Shown: positions 38,443 to 47,690 of the stretch, in pieces
How the letters are laid out: each line of letters begins with the position of its first letter
Numbering within the stretch: the first letter of the stretch is position 1
Source of the DNA: Chloroflexus islandicus
Lineage (GTDB): Bacteria; Chloroflexota; Chloroflexia; Chloroflexales; Chloroflexaceae
Reading direction: 5' to 3'
Assembly: GCF_001650695.1 (NCBI RefSeq)
Contig: NZ_LWQS01000071.1
Location: 62,001-126,000, forward strand
Length of the DNA: 64,000 nucleotides
The notes under the pieces: generated by a model
Databases searched by the model: none
Seen by the model: the letters and a program-made list of their open reading frames with translations, nothing else
Told to the model about the DNA's origin: nothing
Position numbers and translations under genes: made by a program

Positions 38443-40479
38443 TCACTCAATCCGAATCCGGAGCTGCCAGCTCCAACCGGGGAAGCGGTCAACATCTGGC
38501 GGCAGCGTAAAGCCGGCCAGCCTTCCGTTTGCTACTAGCGCCTGCAAGCCGGCTTCGGCTTCGGCGCGGGTGCGACCGAGCACCGCGTTCTGGATCGCTG
38601 CGCGCGTTGCCGGATCAAGCTCGTTGCCGCAGGCCGGGTCTGGCCCGACCGCGCCATCAACGCGCAGGGTTGCGCCATCCCAGCGCCAGCCGTTGATCAC
38701 GGCGGCCTTGCAGTCACCCGGACGCAACTGGCCGTTTTGGATCAGTTGGGCATTAAACGCATCAGCCAATTGGCGCTGGAAGCTGGCTGGATCACCGTTG
38801 ACCGCCAACCCGCTGTAGTTCGCTTGCACGGTCAACGTAAAGAAGCGATTATCTTTCGGCAACGATGTACCTATCGGCGGATCCACGATCTGCTCGAAGC
38901 CGGCCAGTTGCTCAAGCTCGGCCCGGCTCGGCGAGACGGTGGTCGGTTCGAGGCGGAGATTGCGAGCTAAGGCGAGGCCATCGAGCTGCCGGCGCGCCTC
39001 TTGGTCGAGCCGGGTCAATGCCTCGGCTAGATAGCGGCGCACGTCGCTCTCTTTAATCACAAACACCTCTTCATCAGCGCCGCCGCCGATCGCGTCATGC
39101 ACGATCGTCAGCACGCCGCCGGTGAGATTAATCGTTGGCCCGCCGGGAATGCGCAGTTCGCGGATGCTATTGGCGGGAACGTTGGAGGCGCTGCCGGGTG
39201 AGCGGGCAATAATCCGCACTTGCGCTTCGCCGAGGGTGGTGATGATCTGGTTGCCGCGATTGGTTGTGACTGCGCCGGGCACGGTCACGTCGGTTTCGCT
39301 AATAAAGGGAATCGGCTGATTGTTTGGCCCAACGGCGACAAACTCGCTCCCTGCCGGAATGGTGATCGGCTGGGTATTCAGATTGCGGAGAATGATCGAA
39401 CCCTGCGCACTGCTAACCGGCGTCATCACGCCGTCCGTCACTTCACCGCGCAGACTGATGGCAACCGTCGTGCCGATCGGGTCAGCGGCGACGGCGCCAT
39501 TGCTGCTCGGCGCGGTGACCGGGATCATTGGCAGTGCCAAGCCAGTGATCGGGGTCGTCTCGCGGGCCGGCAAACGCACGACCACCGTCGTGCTGCGCGT
39601 CACTATCAGGAACACGCCGAAGATGGCAATCATCACCACCAACACAACCAGCAGGATCGTGGCGAGGCGCGATTGCCGGCGAGCGGCAGGTTGGGAGGCG
39701 CTGCGCGGGGTAGGAGCAGGCGGCGGCGCGACTGCCGGTTCGCGCCGGGGTTGGGTGGGTGCGCGTTGGGCGCGATCAGCGTCGCTGCGCTGGCCAATTT
39801 GGCTAGCCCGCGCCTGTTCAGCCGCTGAGAGTTGAATATCTTCGGGCCGCACCCGCGGCGCTTGGCTCACCGCTTCACGCACTGGCGGGATAGGCGGCGG
39901 CGGCGCGCCGGTGCGTTCTTGCTCGAAGGCGGCAGCCAGATCGTCAAGCGCGTCGAAGAACTCTAGGTCATCGTCACCCATCGCTTGGGCTGGCGGCGCC
40001 GCTGCGCCGCTGGTCGTGGTTGGAATAGGCCGCGTTACTGGCGCTGCCATCGGGCGGGTCTCAGCCGGCGCCGGTTTCGGCGGTTCAAACAGCTCTAGAT
40101 CATCAACCTTGCCGGTCGCGGCGAGCTCGTCAAGTGCGGCCAGAAACTCAAGATCTTCAGCCGGCAGGTCTTCGCCGGCAGGCGGCGGGGGAGGCGCCGG
40201 CGCTTGCACATGCGCGCCAGTGACTTCGATCGTGGTCAGCCGGCTCTGGCGGGCCGCTTTGAGGATGGCCGGGTCAGAGCTAATAATCGTGAGGGCAATG
40301 CCGGCGGCAGCGGCCAATTCGCGCAACGCATCGGTACCAGCGACGCGCTGGAGGAAGCTCGTTCCTTCGGGGGCTAAGATCTGGACATTGGCGGCATGGG
40401 TGGCGCGTACCCGCGCCATCAGCGACTCGGCGGTATCATCGGGTAGCGCAAGGACAATCGCTGTTTCGTCGGTGATCAT
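38443..40479 (-). CDS. Membrane-anchored protein with baseplate J-like domain
   Basis: A 678-residue protein. Residues 1-75 form a small alpha/beta domain (IVLALPDDTAESLMARV). A long Pro/Ala-rich acidic linker with repeated EDLEFLAALDELA / DDLEFFDALDDLA segments spans 90-260. A single membrane helix (ILLVVLVVMIAIFGVFLIV) lies near 275-295. The outer part contains GSIILRNLNTQPITIPAGSE and GSASNVPANSIRELRIPGG, which resemble the baseplate J/gp47 fold of contractile injection systems. No other phage-tail or injection gene is nearby, so the function is unknown; it may be a cell-envelope protein. Confidence 0.6.
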   Translation of the reverse strand: MITDETAIVLALPDDTAESLMARVRATHAANVQILAPEGTSFLQRVAGTDALRELAAAAGIALTIISSDPAILKAARQSRLTTIEVTGAHVQAPAPPPPPAGEDLPAEDLEFLAALDELAATGKVDDLELFEPPKPAPAETRPMAAPVTRPIPTTTSGAAAPPAQAMGDDDLEFFDALDDLAAAFEQERTGAPPPPIPPVREAVSQAPRVRPEDIQLSAAEQARASQIGQRSDADRAQRAPTQPRREPAVAPPPAPTPRSASQPAARRQSRLATILLVVLVVMIAIFGVFLIVTRSTTVVVRLPARETTPITGLALPMIPVTAPSSNGAVAADPIGTTVAISLRGEVTDGVMTPVSSAQGSIILRNLNTQPITIPAGSEFVAVGPNNQPIPFISETDVTVPGAVTTNRGNQIITTLGEAQVRIIARSPGSASNVPANSIRELRIPGGPTINLTGGVLTIVHDAIGGGADEEVFVIKESDVRRYLAEALTRLDQEARRQLDGLALARNLRLEPTTVSPSRAELEQLAGFEQIVDPPIGTSLPKDNRFFTLTVQANYSGLAVNGDPASFQRQLADAFNAQLIQNGQLRPGDCKAAVINGWRWDGATLRVDGAVGPDPACGNELDPATRAAIQNAVLGRTRAEAEAGLQALVANGRLAGFTLPPDVDRFPGWSWQLRIRIE

Positions 40480-40767
40480 AGCCCCTCACCCCCGGCCCCT
40501 TTCCCCGCATGCAGGGAGAGGGGCGCTGCGGCAATGCGTCATCGTCATTCGCTTGTTCACGGTATAAGTCTACCACGCGCGATGGTTGATTTGAATAGCC
40601 ACGAAAAGCCGCAAAAGGAACAAAAATATTATTTTTGCGTCTTTTGTGTCTCTTTGTGGCTATTCTTTACCCCTCCCCCTGCCCCTCCCCGTACACGGGG
40701 AGGGGTATAGCCATGCAAAAACATTGAAGTGTTTTGTGCCTTTTGTGTGTCTTTGTGGCTATTCCCC
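40480..40767. repeat. Intergenic repeats including an AATAGCCAC palindrome
   Basis: The 288-base gap before the alaS stop contains CCCCTCACCCC-type hairpin sequence near 40485-40525, the palindrome at 40594-40664 (arms AATAGCCAC...GTGGCTATT) and a half copy at about 40730-40766. No gene is seen. Confidence 0.65.
40594..40664. repeat. Long palindrome, AATAGCCAC family
   Basis: Arms begin and end with AATAGCCAC and GTGGCTATT and pair through CGAAAAGCCGCAAAAGG against its partner, with a short AT loop. This is the clearest of four copies in the window. Confidence 0.65.
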
Positions 40768-43452
40768 TCACCCTGCTTGTTCGGCCAATACGCCAGCGGC
40801 GGCGTTGATCGCCGCGGCTAACTGGTCGGGGTTGCGCCCGCCGGCTTGGGCGACTTCGGGTTTGCCGCCGCCGCCGCCACCGACGATCGCGGCCAGCGGC
40901 TTGACCAGTTGCACAGCGTTCAATCCGCGCCGGACAAGATCGGCGGTGACCATCGTCAGCAATTGCGGCTTGCCATTGATTTGCGCGCCGAGCACAATCA
41001 CCGCGCTGCCCAGCTTGTCGCGCAGATACTCGCCCATCTCGCGCAAGCGCTCGACGGTATCAGCCTCGACCTCGGCAGCCAGCAACGGCACGCCGGCAAC
41101 CGTCTGCACCCGGTTCAACAGCGTGGCGAGCTGCTCGCGCGCCATCTTGCTGCGCAGCGCCTCCAGCTCTTGCCGGCGCTGCCGGTTCTCGGCCAGCAAC
41201 GCCTCGATCCGCTCGGCCAACTGGGCAGGTTGGGCATTGATCCGCGCCGCCAGATCGCGCAGCGCTTGGGCCTGCTCTTCCACCCACGCCTCGGCCCCGC
41301 GCCCGGTCAGTGCCTCGACGCGGCGGATGCCGCTGCCGATGCTGCCCTCGCTCACCAGCCGGACAAACCCGATCTCACCGGTGCGATTGACGTGGGTGCC
41401 GCCGCACAGCTCAAGGCTATCGCGCGAAGCGTACTCGCCGTTATCCAAGCCATTGCCGCGCTCGATCGTCACCACCCGCACCGTATCGCCGTACTTCTCG
41501 CCAAACAGCGCGATCGCGCCGCGCGCCATCGCATCCTGATAGCCGGTAATCTCCCAGCGCACCGTAGCATCGGCCCGCACCCACGCATTCAAGCGCCGCT
41601 CGACCTCGCGCAATTCTTCGGGATCCACCGGCTTGGTGTGGGTAAAGTCGAAGCGCAACCGATCCGGCGCGACCAGCGAACCGGCCTGCGCCGCGTGCTC
41701 GCCGAGCACATCGCGCAGCGCGCGCTGGAGCATGTGGGTCGCAGTGTGGTTGCGCTGAATATCGGCCCGCCGCACGATATCGACCGTTGCTTGCACCTGA
41801 TCGCCCACGCTGATCGTGCCATCAACCACCCGGCCATAGTGAACGATCAGACCGGGCAGCGGGCGGCGAGTATCTTCCACCCGCACCGACCCGTCCGGGC
41901 CGACCAGCACGCCGGTATCGCCGACCTGACCGCCGCTCTCGGCGTAGAACGGCGTGGTATTGAGCACAATCTGCACGTGCCTCCCGGCGCTGGCCGTGTT
42001 CAACGCATCGCCATCGGCCAGCATCCCAATCACCGTTGCCCGGTCGCTCAGCCGCTCGTAGCCGGTAAAGTGGGAATTGGGCAGATCCAGCTCCACCCAT
42101 AGATCGGCCTCGCCGCTGCGCTTGCTCGTCGCCGCTGCTCGCGAACGGGCCCGTTGTTCGGCCATCGCCGCCTCGTAACCGGCTTCATCAACCGCCAACC
42201 CTTGCTCGGCAGCGATCTTTTGGGTCAGATCGAGCGGGAAACCGTAGGTGTCTTTCAATACAAACGCATCGTTACCGGGGATCACCGTCTCGCCGCGGGA
42301 GCGCACCTGCTCGATCACCGCGTTCAGCCGCGTGATACCGCCGCTGAGCGTGCGTAAGAACTGGCGCTCCTCTTGATCGGCGGCGCTGAGGATAAACTCG
42401 CGCCGCTTGACCAATTCGGGGTAAGCGTTGCCCATCTGCTCGATCACCGCCGTGATCACCTCAGCGAGGAACGGGCGCTCGAAACCGATCGTGCGGCCTT
42501 GATACGCAGCACGGCGCAAAATCCGGCGCAACACATACGCCCGGCCCAGATTGCCCGGCAACACGCCATCGGCGATCAAAAACGCAATCGCCCGCGCATG
42601 GTCGGCAATCGCGCGATAGGCGCTGCGGTGGGACTGATAATGGGCCTCATCGCTGCCGCGCGCGCTGATAATGCGATTGATAATCGCCACAAACAGATCG
42701 GTCTCGTAGGTGCTATGCACCCCCTGCATCACCATCGCCATCCGCTCAAGGCCCATGCCGGTATCCACCGACGGACGCGGCAGCGGCTGCATGGTGGCGC
42801 GGTCGTACTGCATAAACACGTTATTCCAGATCTCGACATAATTGGGGTCGTCGGAATTCACCCCCTCGGCACGCATCTGGCTGAGGTCATCGCCGATATA
42901 CATCGTAATTTCCGAGCAGGGGCCGCAGGGGCCGGTATCACCCATCACCCAGAAATTATCTTTGCGGCCAAAGCGCAGCACTCGCGACGGATCGGCCCCC
43001 TGCGCGATCCACAACTCGGCGGCTTCATCATCAGGCGGCACCTCGTCATCACCGGCGAAGACCGTAAACCACAGCCGCTCGACCGGCAACTGAAACTCTT
43101 CGGTCAACAACTTCCACGCCAGCCGGATCGCCTCGGCCTTAAAGTAATCGCCGAAGGAAAAGTTGCCCAACATCTCAAAAAAGGTATGGTGGCGCGGCGA
43201 GGGGCCAACCTCTTCGAGATCGTTATGCTTGCCGCTGACGCGCAAACATTTCTGCGCCGTCACAGCACGGGTATAGGGACGCTGCTCGCGCCCCAGAAAG
43301 ACATCCTTAAACTGCACCATACCCGAATTGGCAAACAGCAGGGTCGGGTCGTCGGCGACGACCAGCGACGAGCTGGGCACGTGGGTATGGCCATGGCGAA
43401 TAAAGAACGAGATAAACGTTTCGCGAATTTGGGCCGCGGTTAATTTTTGCAT
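40768..43452 (-). CDS. alaS: Alanyl-tRNA synthetase
   Basis: An 894-residue class II synthetase that charges tRNA-Ala. The catalytic domain starts IRETFISFFIRHGHTHVPSS; the editing domain has the zinc/active-site motifs HTATHMLQRAL (about residue 569) and CGGTHVNRTGEIG (about 682). The C-terminal region has a coiled coil (LLAENRQRRQELEALRSKMA) and a C-Ala domain with the Gly-rich IVGGGGGGKPEVAQAGG. Length is normal. The gene diverges from the acyl-CoA dehydrogenase at 43750. No ribosome-binding site is evident before ATG 43452. Confidence 0.97.
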   Translation of the reverse strand: MQKLTAAQIRETFISFFIRHGHTHVPSSSLVVADDPTLLFANSGMVQFKDVFLGREQRPYTRAVTAQKCLRVSGKHNDLEEVGPSPRHHTFFEMLGNFSFGDYFKAEAIRLAWKLLTEEFQLPVERLWFTVFAGDDEVPPDDEAAELWIAQGADPSRVLRFGRKDNFWVMGDTGPCGPCSEITMYIGDDLSQMRAEGVNSDDPNYVEIWNNVFMQYDRATMQPLPRPSVDTGMGLERMAMVMQGVHSTYETDLFVAIINRIISARGSDEAHYQSHRSAYRAIADHARAIAFLIADGVLPGNLGRAYVLRRILRRAAYQGRTIGFERPFLAEVITAVIEQMGNAYPELVKRREFILSAADQEERQFLRTLSGGITRLNAVIEQVRSRGETVIPGNDAFVLKDTYGFPLDLTQKIAAEQGLAVDEAGYEAAMAEQRARSRAAATSKRSGEADLWVELDLPNSHFTGYERLSDRATVIGMLADGDALNTASAGRHVQIVLNTTPFYAESGGQVGDTGVLVGPDGSVRVEDTRRPLPGLIVHYGRVVDGTISVGDQVQATVDIVRRADIQRNHTATHMLQRALRDVLGEHAAQAGSLVAPDRLRFDFTHTKPVDPEELREVERRLNAWVRADATVRWEITGYQDAMARGAIALFGEKYGDTVRVVTIERGNGLDNGEYASRDSLELCGGTHVNRTGEIGFVRLVSEGSIGSGIRRVEALTGRGAEAWVEEQAQALRDLAARINAQPAQLAERIEALLAENRQRRQELEALRSKMAREQLATLLNRVQTVAGVPLLAAEVEADTVERLREMGEYLRDKLGSAVIVLGAQINGKPQLLTMVTADLVRRGLNAVQLVKPLAAIVGGGGGGKPEVAQAGGRNPDQLAAAINAAAGVLAEQAG

Positions 43453-43749
43453 ACGAATAACGCCTATTTAACGCCGAAAAGCTATTCCTCGCGTTATTGT
43501 AGACGATGGTAGCGCCGACCGTCAACCGTTTTGGGAAGCATCTCGTGATACGAGGATAATGCGGTGCGTCATGGAGCGAGTCGAACGACCGCGCAGGCAA
43601 TGGACGGCAATCTGACAACATTGTCATTGACACCTGCGCCGCCGTATGCTACACTGTTCTTGACGCATCGCGTCATTCCTTTCCCTGCTTGAAGTCATAT
43701 CCGGCAACAATGGGGTTGCCCATCGCTCAATGCTGAACAGGAGGCATCT
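43453..43749. promoter_or_regulatory. Divergent promoter region between alaS and the acyl-CoA dehydrogenase gene
   Basis: For alaS, TTGACG (43520-43525) and TACAAT (43496-43501) lie on the minus strand with an 18-base spacer. For the plus-strand gene, see 43627-43675. No gene is seen in between. Confidence 0.65.
43627..43675 (+). promoter_or_regulatory. Promoter and palindromic operator of the second acyl-CoA dehydrogenase gene
   Basis: TTGACA (43627-43632), a 17-base spacer and TACACT (43650-43655) form a good sigma-70-type promoter. Directly at the expected start, 43661-43675 reads TGACGCATCGCGTCA, a perfect palindrome (TGACGC-N3-GCGTCA). The same motif with one mismatch covers the start site of the gene at 9311-10495. 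Confidence 0.7.
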
Positions 43750-45078
43750 ATGGCGCTCATCTCTCTCCCGGCCAGCCTCACCCGCATGATGCAGCAGGTG
43801 AATGTGCCGTTTGTTGACACATTCCGCGCCTTGCGCAGCATCACTCCGCAAGAAATCGGCCTGCTGCTGAAAAGCATCGCCGCCAAGCGGCGGCCCAAGC
43901 GCGTGCCGCCGATTAATAGCGATTTCTTCGATATTTTGGGCGAACTCTCGCCCGAAGAGCGGCTGATCCAGCAAAAGATCCGCGCGTATATGGAAGAGAA
44001 GATCCGTCCGCTGGCCAACAGCTACTGGGAGCGGGGCGAGTTTCCGCACGAGATTGTGCCTAGCTTTGCCCGGCTCGTCGCCGAAACCTTCGGCACCCGG
44101 CCTTACGCCATCGACGCTCTTGGCCCGGTGCTCACCGGTGTGGCCTGTATGGAGCTCGCGCGGGTCGATCCATCGATCTACACCTTCTTCGGCGTGCATT
44201 GGGGCCTGTGCATGGGGTCGATCGACCTCTTCGGCTCAGCCGAACAGAAGCAACGCTGGCTGCCGCCGATGCAACGATTCGAGCTGATCGGCTCGTGGGC
44301 CTTGACCGAACCCGACGTCGGCTCAGCGACCGCCGCCGGTCTCACCACCACGGCCCGCTTCGAGCGTGGCTATTGGGTGCTCAACGGGGCCAAAAAGTGG
44401 AGCGGCAACGCACCGATTGCCGATCTCAACATCATCTGGGCGCGCGATGTATCCAACAACCAAGTGCAAGGCTTCATCGTCGAGCGCGGCACGCCGGGGT
44501 ACGAAGTCGAACGGCTGGAAGGCAAGATCGCATTGCGCACGGTGCAAAACGCCAATATCCGGCTCGTCAATTGCCGGGTGCCCGAAGCCAACCGGCTGCC
44601 GAATGTGGGCGGCTTCCGCGGTATTGCCCGCCAACTCGCGATCACCCGCGCCGCTGTCGCGTGGGCCATGACCGGGGTGGCGATGGGCGCGTATGAAAAG
44701 GCGTTGGCGTACGCACAGCAGCGCATCCAATTCGGGCGGCCAATCGGCGGCTTCCAGTTGGTGCAGAACAGTCTGGTGCAGATGCTGGCCAACGTGACAG
44801 CGATGCAGACCATGTGCCTGCGGATGAGCCAGATCGCTGCCCGCAACGGCAAAGTCAGCCACGAGCATGCCTCGCTGGCCAAGGTCTTCTGCGGCGAAAA
44901 GATGCGCGAAACGGTGGCGCTGGCCCGCGCCGTCTCCGGCGGCAACGGCATCCTGCTCGAACACGAAGTGGCCCGCTACTTCGCCGACGCCGAGGCGCTC
45001 TATTCCTACGAAGGCACCCACGAGATGAATACGTTGATCGTGGGGCGCGCGATCACTGGGATGTCGGCATTTGTGTAG
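43750..45078 (+). CDS. Acyl-CoA dehydrogenase, glutaryl-CoA-dehydrogenase-like
   Basis: A 442-residue flavoenzyme related to the one at 9311-10495 but with about 45 extra N-terminal residues (MALISLPASLTRMMQQ...). It contains WALTEPDVGSATAAGLTTTA and ends YSYEGTHEMNTLIVGRAITG, with the catalytic-base Glu in YEGT. AGGAGG lies 6-7 bases before the ATG. The family oxidises acyl-CoA substrates and passes electrons to ETF. The shared operator suggests it is induced together with the other gene, perhaps in dicarboxylic acid or amino acid breakdown (inference). Confidence 0.85.
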   Translation: MALISLPASLTRMMQQVNVPFVDTFRALRSITPQEIGLLLKSIAAKRRPKRVPPINSDFFDILGELSPEERLIQQKIRAYMEEKIRPLANSYWERGEFPHEIVPSFARLVAETFGTRPYAIDALGPVLTGVACMELARVDPSIYTFFGVHWGLCMGSIDLFGSAEQKQRWLPPMQRFELIGSWALTEPDVGSATAAGLTTTARFERGYWVLNGAKKWSGNAPIADLNIIWARDVSNNQVQGFIVERGTPGYEVERLEGKIALRTVQNANIRLVNCRVPEANRLPNVGGFRGIARQLAITRAAVAWAMTGVAMGAYEKALAYAQQRIQFGRPIGGFQLVQNSLVQMLANVTAMQTMCLRMSQIAARNGKVSHEHASLAKVFCGEKMRETVALARAVSGGNGILLEHEVARYFADAEALYSYEGTHEMNTLIVGRAITGMSAFV

Positions 45079-45492
45079 GGGGGGACGCAGAGGATGCAGG
45101 AGAGCCGGATGGCTTCCGGCTCCGCAGCGGGCGCAGAAAATTTTAACGCAAAGGCGCAGAGAACGCAGAGGGCGCAAAGGTTTTGGGGGAAGCGCCGCCG
45201 CTTCTGTTGTCATTGCGAGCCGCGCTCCGCGCGGCGAAGCAATCTCCCGCACGCCGGTTGTCATTGCGAGCCGCGCTCCGCGCGGCGAAGCAATCTCCCC
45301 CTTCAGCGGGAGGGACGACTCCACGCCATTGGGTTGCACCTCAGCGGGAGCTTGCTGCGGGCGCTGCGCGCCTGCGCGATGATAGTATTCCTCTCCGCGT
45401 CCTCTGCGCTCTCTGCGGTAAACATGCTCATTGACAACCTCCCCGCTTGCTGCTATATTAGTGTGAAAGTTACACTATATAGCGAGGCACCT
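45079..45492. other. Intergenic repeats and promoter of the nicotinate phosphoribosyltransferase gene
   Basis: Positions 45090-45185 hold CGCAAAGGCGCAGAG-type repeats. Positions 45209-45300 hold two tandem TCATTGCGAGCCGCGCTCCG elements. Positions 45385-45425 hold another CTCTGCG repeat. The promoter lies at 45431-45477. An open frame running through here in phase with the downstream gene is not its true start. Confidence 0.7.
45431..45477 (+). promoter_or_regulatory. Promoter with inverted-repeat operator, upstream of pncB
   Basis: TTGACA (45431-45436), 17-base spacer, TATATT (45454-45459). Overlapping the end of the -10 and the start of transcription is TAGTGT-N7-ACACTA (45459-45477), a perfect 6-base inverted repeat. 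The position suits a repressor; NAD-responsive regulators such as NrtR or NiaR are possible readers, but no match to their motifs is claimed. Confidence 0.65.
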
Positions 45493-47040
45493 ATGAACGG
45501 CGCGCAGCTCCGTACCGCTACCGGGATTCTCTTTACCGACCAGTATCAGTTGACGATGGCCCAGCTCTATTTCCGCATGGGCATTCACGAGCGTCCGGCT
45601 CAGTTTGACCATTTCTTTCGCCAGCCGCCCAACTATGGTTTGCATTCCGCCGGTTATTGCATCGCCGCCGGCCTTGAGTGGCTGCTCGATTGGATGGAGA
45701 CGGCGGCGTTTGGCCCGGCTGAGCTTGAGGTTTTGCGCAGCCAGCGGAATCGGGTGGGCAAGCCAGTCTTTGGCGAGGATTTTTTGGCCTATTTGCGCGA
45801 TCATGGCCATTTTGGCGGGATCACGCTGTGGGCAGTGCCTGAAGGGCGGGTGGTGCATGCCCAAGCGCCGATGACAATTGTGCGCGGGCCGTTATTGATG
45901 GCGCAGATTCTGGAAACCGCACTGCTTAACCATCTCAATTATCAGACGTTGGTGGCGACCAAGGCGAGCCGTATCCGTGAGGCGAGCGGGGCGAGCACGG
46001 TGCTGGAGTTTGGCCTGCGTCGCGGGCAGGGGTTGGGGGCGAATGCCGGTACGCGGGCAGCTTTGATTGGCGGGGCCGATTTTACCTCGAACGTGGGCCT
46101 TGCCCATACGATCGGCCAGACTGCCAAGGGCACCCATGCCCACGCGATGGTGCAGTCGTTTTTGGCCCTCGGCATGAGCGAACTCGATGCCTTCCGCGCC
46201 TACGCCGAGGTCTATCCTGACGATTGTTTGCTGCTGGTGGATACGATCGACACCTTGCACAGCGGGGTGCCGAATGCGATCCGGGTGTTTGAGGAGCTGC
46301 GCGCCAAGGGGCATAAGCCGGTCGGGGTGCGGCTCGATTCGGGCGACCTTGCTTACCTTGCGATCCAGACCGCGTTGATGCTGGATCGGGCCGGGTTCCC
46401 CGATACGGTGATCGTGCTCTCGAATGATTTGGACGAGCTGGTGATTTGGCAGATTCAGAGCCAGATCGCTCAAGAGGCGCGGCGTTACAATGCTGATGCC
46501 GATGCGATTATTCGCCGGTTGGTGTACGGTGTCGGCACCCGGCTGGTCACGTCGCACGGCGAGGGGGCCTTGGGCGGGGTGTATAAGCTGGTGGCGCTGC
46601 ACGATGGCAAGGAATGGCAGCCGGCGATTAAGATTGCCGAGAGCGCAGCGAAGCTGACCAATCCCGGTTTGAAGCGGGTGTGGCGGTTGTACGACGAGCG
46701 CGGCAAGGCGACTGCCGACCTGATCGCACTCGAAGATGAAGACCCCACCAGCGAAGAGTGCATCCGGTTGCGCCACCCTAGCGACCATGCCCGCCAGCGC
46801 ACGGTGCGCCGCTCAGAACTGACCGGGATCGAGCCGTTGCTCGAACCAGCGATGGTGGAGGGCCGGCGGGTGGCTGAGCCGCTGTCGCTGGAACAGATGC
46901 GCGCGCGTCGCCACGCCGATGTCGAGCGGCTTGACCTTGGTGTGCGCCGGATTATGAACCCGCATATCTACCACGTGTCGCTCAGCCAACGCCTGTGGGA
47001 TCTGAAGCAAGAGCTACTAACCCGCTTACAACAGGTGTAG
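45493..47040 (+). CDS. pncB: Nicotinate phosphoribosyltransferase
   Basis: A 515-residue enzyme that makes nicotinate mononucleotide from nicotinate and PRPP for NAD salvage. Motifs seen are [18 protein letters not shown] at the N-terminus, [17 protein letters not shown]-type [15 protein letters not shown] (with the regulatory His), and [16 protein letters not shown] 45493 ([11 protein letters not shown]) is chosen because it lies 34 bases after the -10 box, has GAGG upstream and starts the conserved fold; the open frame extends 133 codons further into repeats. Confidence 0.93.
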   Translation: MNGAQLRTATGILFTDQYQLTMAQLYFRMGIHERPAQFDHFFRQPPNYGLHSAGYCIAAGLEWLLDWMETAAFGPAELEVLRSQRNRVGKPVFGEDFLAYLRDHGHFGGITLWAVPEGRVVHAQAPMTIVRGPLLMAQILETALLNHLNYQTLVATKASRIREASGASTVLEFGLRRGQGLGANAGTRAALIGGADFTSNVGLAHTIGQTAKGTHAHAMVQSFLALGMSELDAFRAYAEVYPDDCLLLVDTIDTLHSGVPNAIRVFEELRAKGHKPVGVRLDSGDLAYLAIQTALMLDRAGFPDTVIVLSNDLDELVIWQIQSQIAQEARRYNADADAIIRRLVYGVGTRLVTSHGEGALGGVYKLVALHDGKEWQPAIKIAESAAKLTNPGLKRVWRLYDERGKATADLIALEDEDPTSEECIRLRHPSDHARQRTVRRSELTGIEPLLEPAMVEGRRVAEPLSLEQMRARRHADVERLDLGVRRIMNPHIYHVSLSQRLWDLKQELLTRLQQV

Positions 47041-47238
47041 GCGCAGAGGAAGCAGAGCCGCAGAGGGCCTATAACGCAAAGACGCGAAGATCGCAGAGGG
47101 CGCAAAGCATGTTATCATTTGGGTAAAAGCGTACTTGAGAACAACCTCAAACAACCTTCGCGTCCTTTGCGTTCTTAGCGCCTTTGCGTTTACCATTCTC
47201 TGCGCCTTTGCTCGCTTTGCGCCTCTGGATCGGTGTGC
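47041..47238. repeat. CGCAAAG/CTTTGCG repeats before rnpB
   Basis: Degenerate repeats in both orientations (CGCAGAGGGCGCAAAG; CCTTTGCGTTCTTAGCGCC) fill the gap between pncB and rnpB. The rightmost copy supplies the weak -35 (TTGCGC, 47217-47222) of rnpB. Confidence 0.6.
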
Positions 47239-47244
47239 TATACT
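47239..47244 (+). promoter_or_regulatory. -10 box of rnpB
   Basis: TATACT, 10 bases before the first paired base of the RNase P RNA, with TTGCGC 16 bases upstream. Confidence 0.6.
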
Positions 47245-47253
47245 AAGATTGGT

Positions 47254-47690
47254 GCTGGCGCATGATGCGCCGCCGCTGGGGTTTCCCAGAGGAACTTCCC
47301 GACTCCCCGCCCGCCGCAAGGCGGAACGCCGCCCCGCGAAACAGCAAGCGGGGGCGCCGGTCGAGCAATCGGCCGGTGACGCAAGACGGCAACAGAGAAC
47401 AGTCCCGCCGGGTTTCCGGTAAGGGGTGAAACGGCCGGGTAAGAGCCGGCCAGCGCCGGCAGCAATGCCGGCGGCTAGGCGACTGCGCCGGCGATGGGGA
47501 GCAAGGTGCGTGGGGCGGGCTCATCGGTGGGAGAATGCGGCTTGGCCGTGTTCGTTGTACCACCCCGTTCGCTCGCATCGCCGCCGCGACGGCAACCCGG
47601 GTAACACCCGGCGCGCTAGGAGCGGCCGCTGCTTGGCAGCGAGAGAGATGGCGGCAGCAAACAGAATCGGGGGTACGGTCATGCGCCAGC
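47254..47690 (+). ncRNA. rnpB: RNase P RNA (catalytic subunit)
   Basis: The RNA that cleaves the 5' leader of pre-tRNAs. The ends pair perfectly as helix P1: GCTGGCGCATGA (47254-47265) with TCATGCGCCAGC (47679-47690). Conserved blocks occur in order: GAGGAAC-TTCCCGACTCC (from 47289, P3/P4 side), AACAGAGAAC (47391), GGTAAGGGGTGAAACGG followed by GGTAAGAGCC (about 47419-47455, P10-P12), GAGCAAGG (about 47499), and ACAGAATCGG (47661, P4 3' strand). About 437 nucleotides, longer than the usual 350-400. Its 3' end overlaps the last codons of the convergent histidine kinase gene by 12 bases. Confidence 0.88.

Noticed and set aside
45094-45492. 133-codon upstream extension of the pncB frame
   Set aside because: It crosses the promoter and repeat elements; the conserved fold and ribosome-binding site start at 45493.
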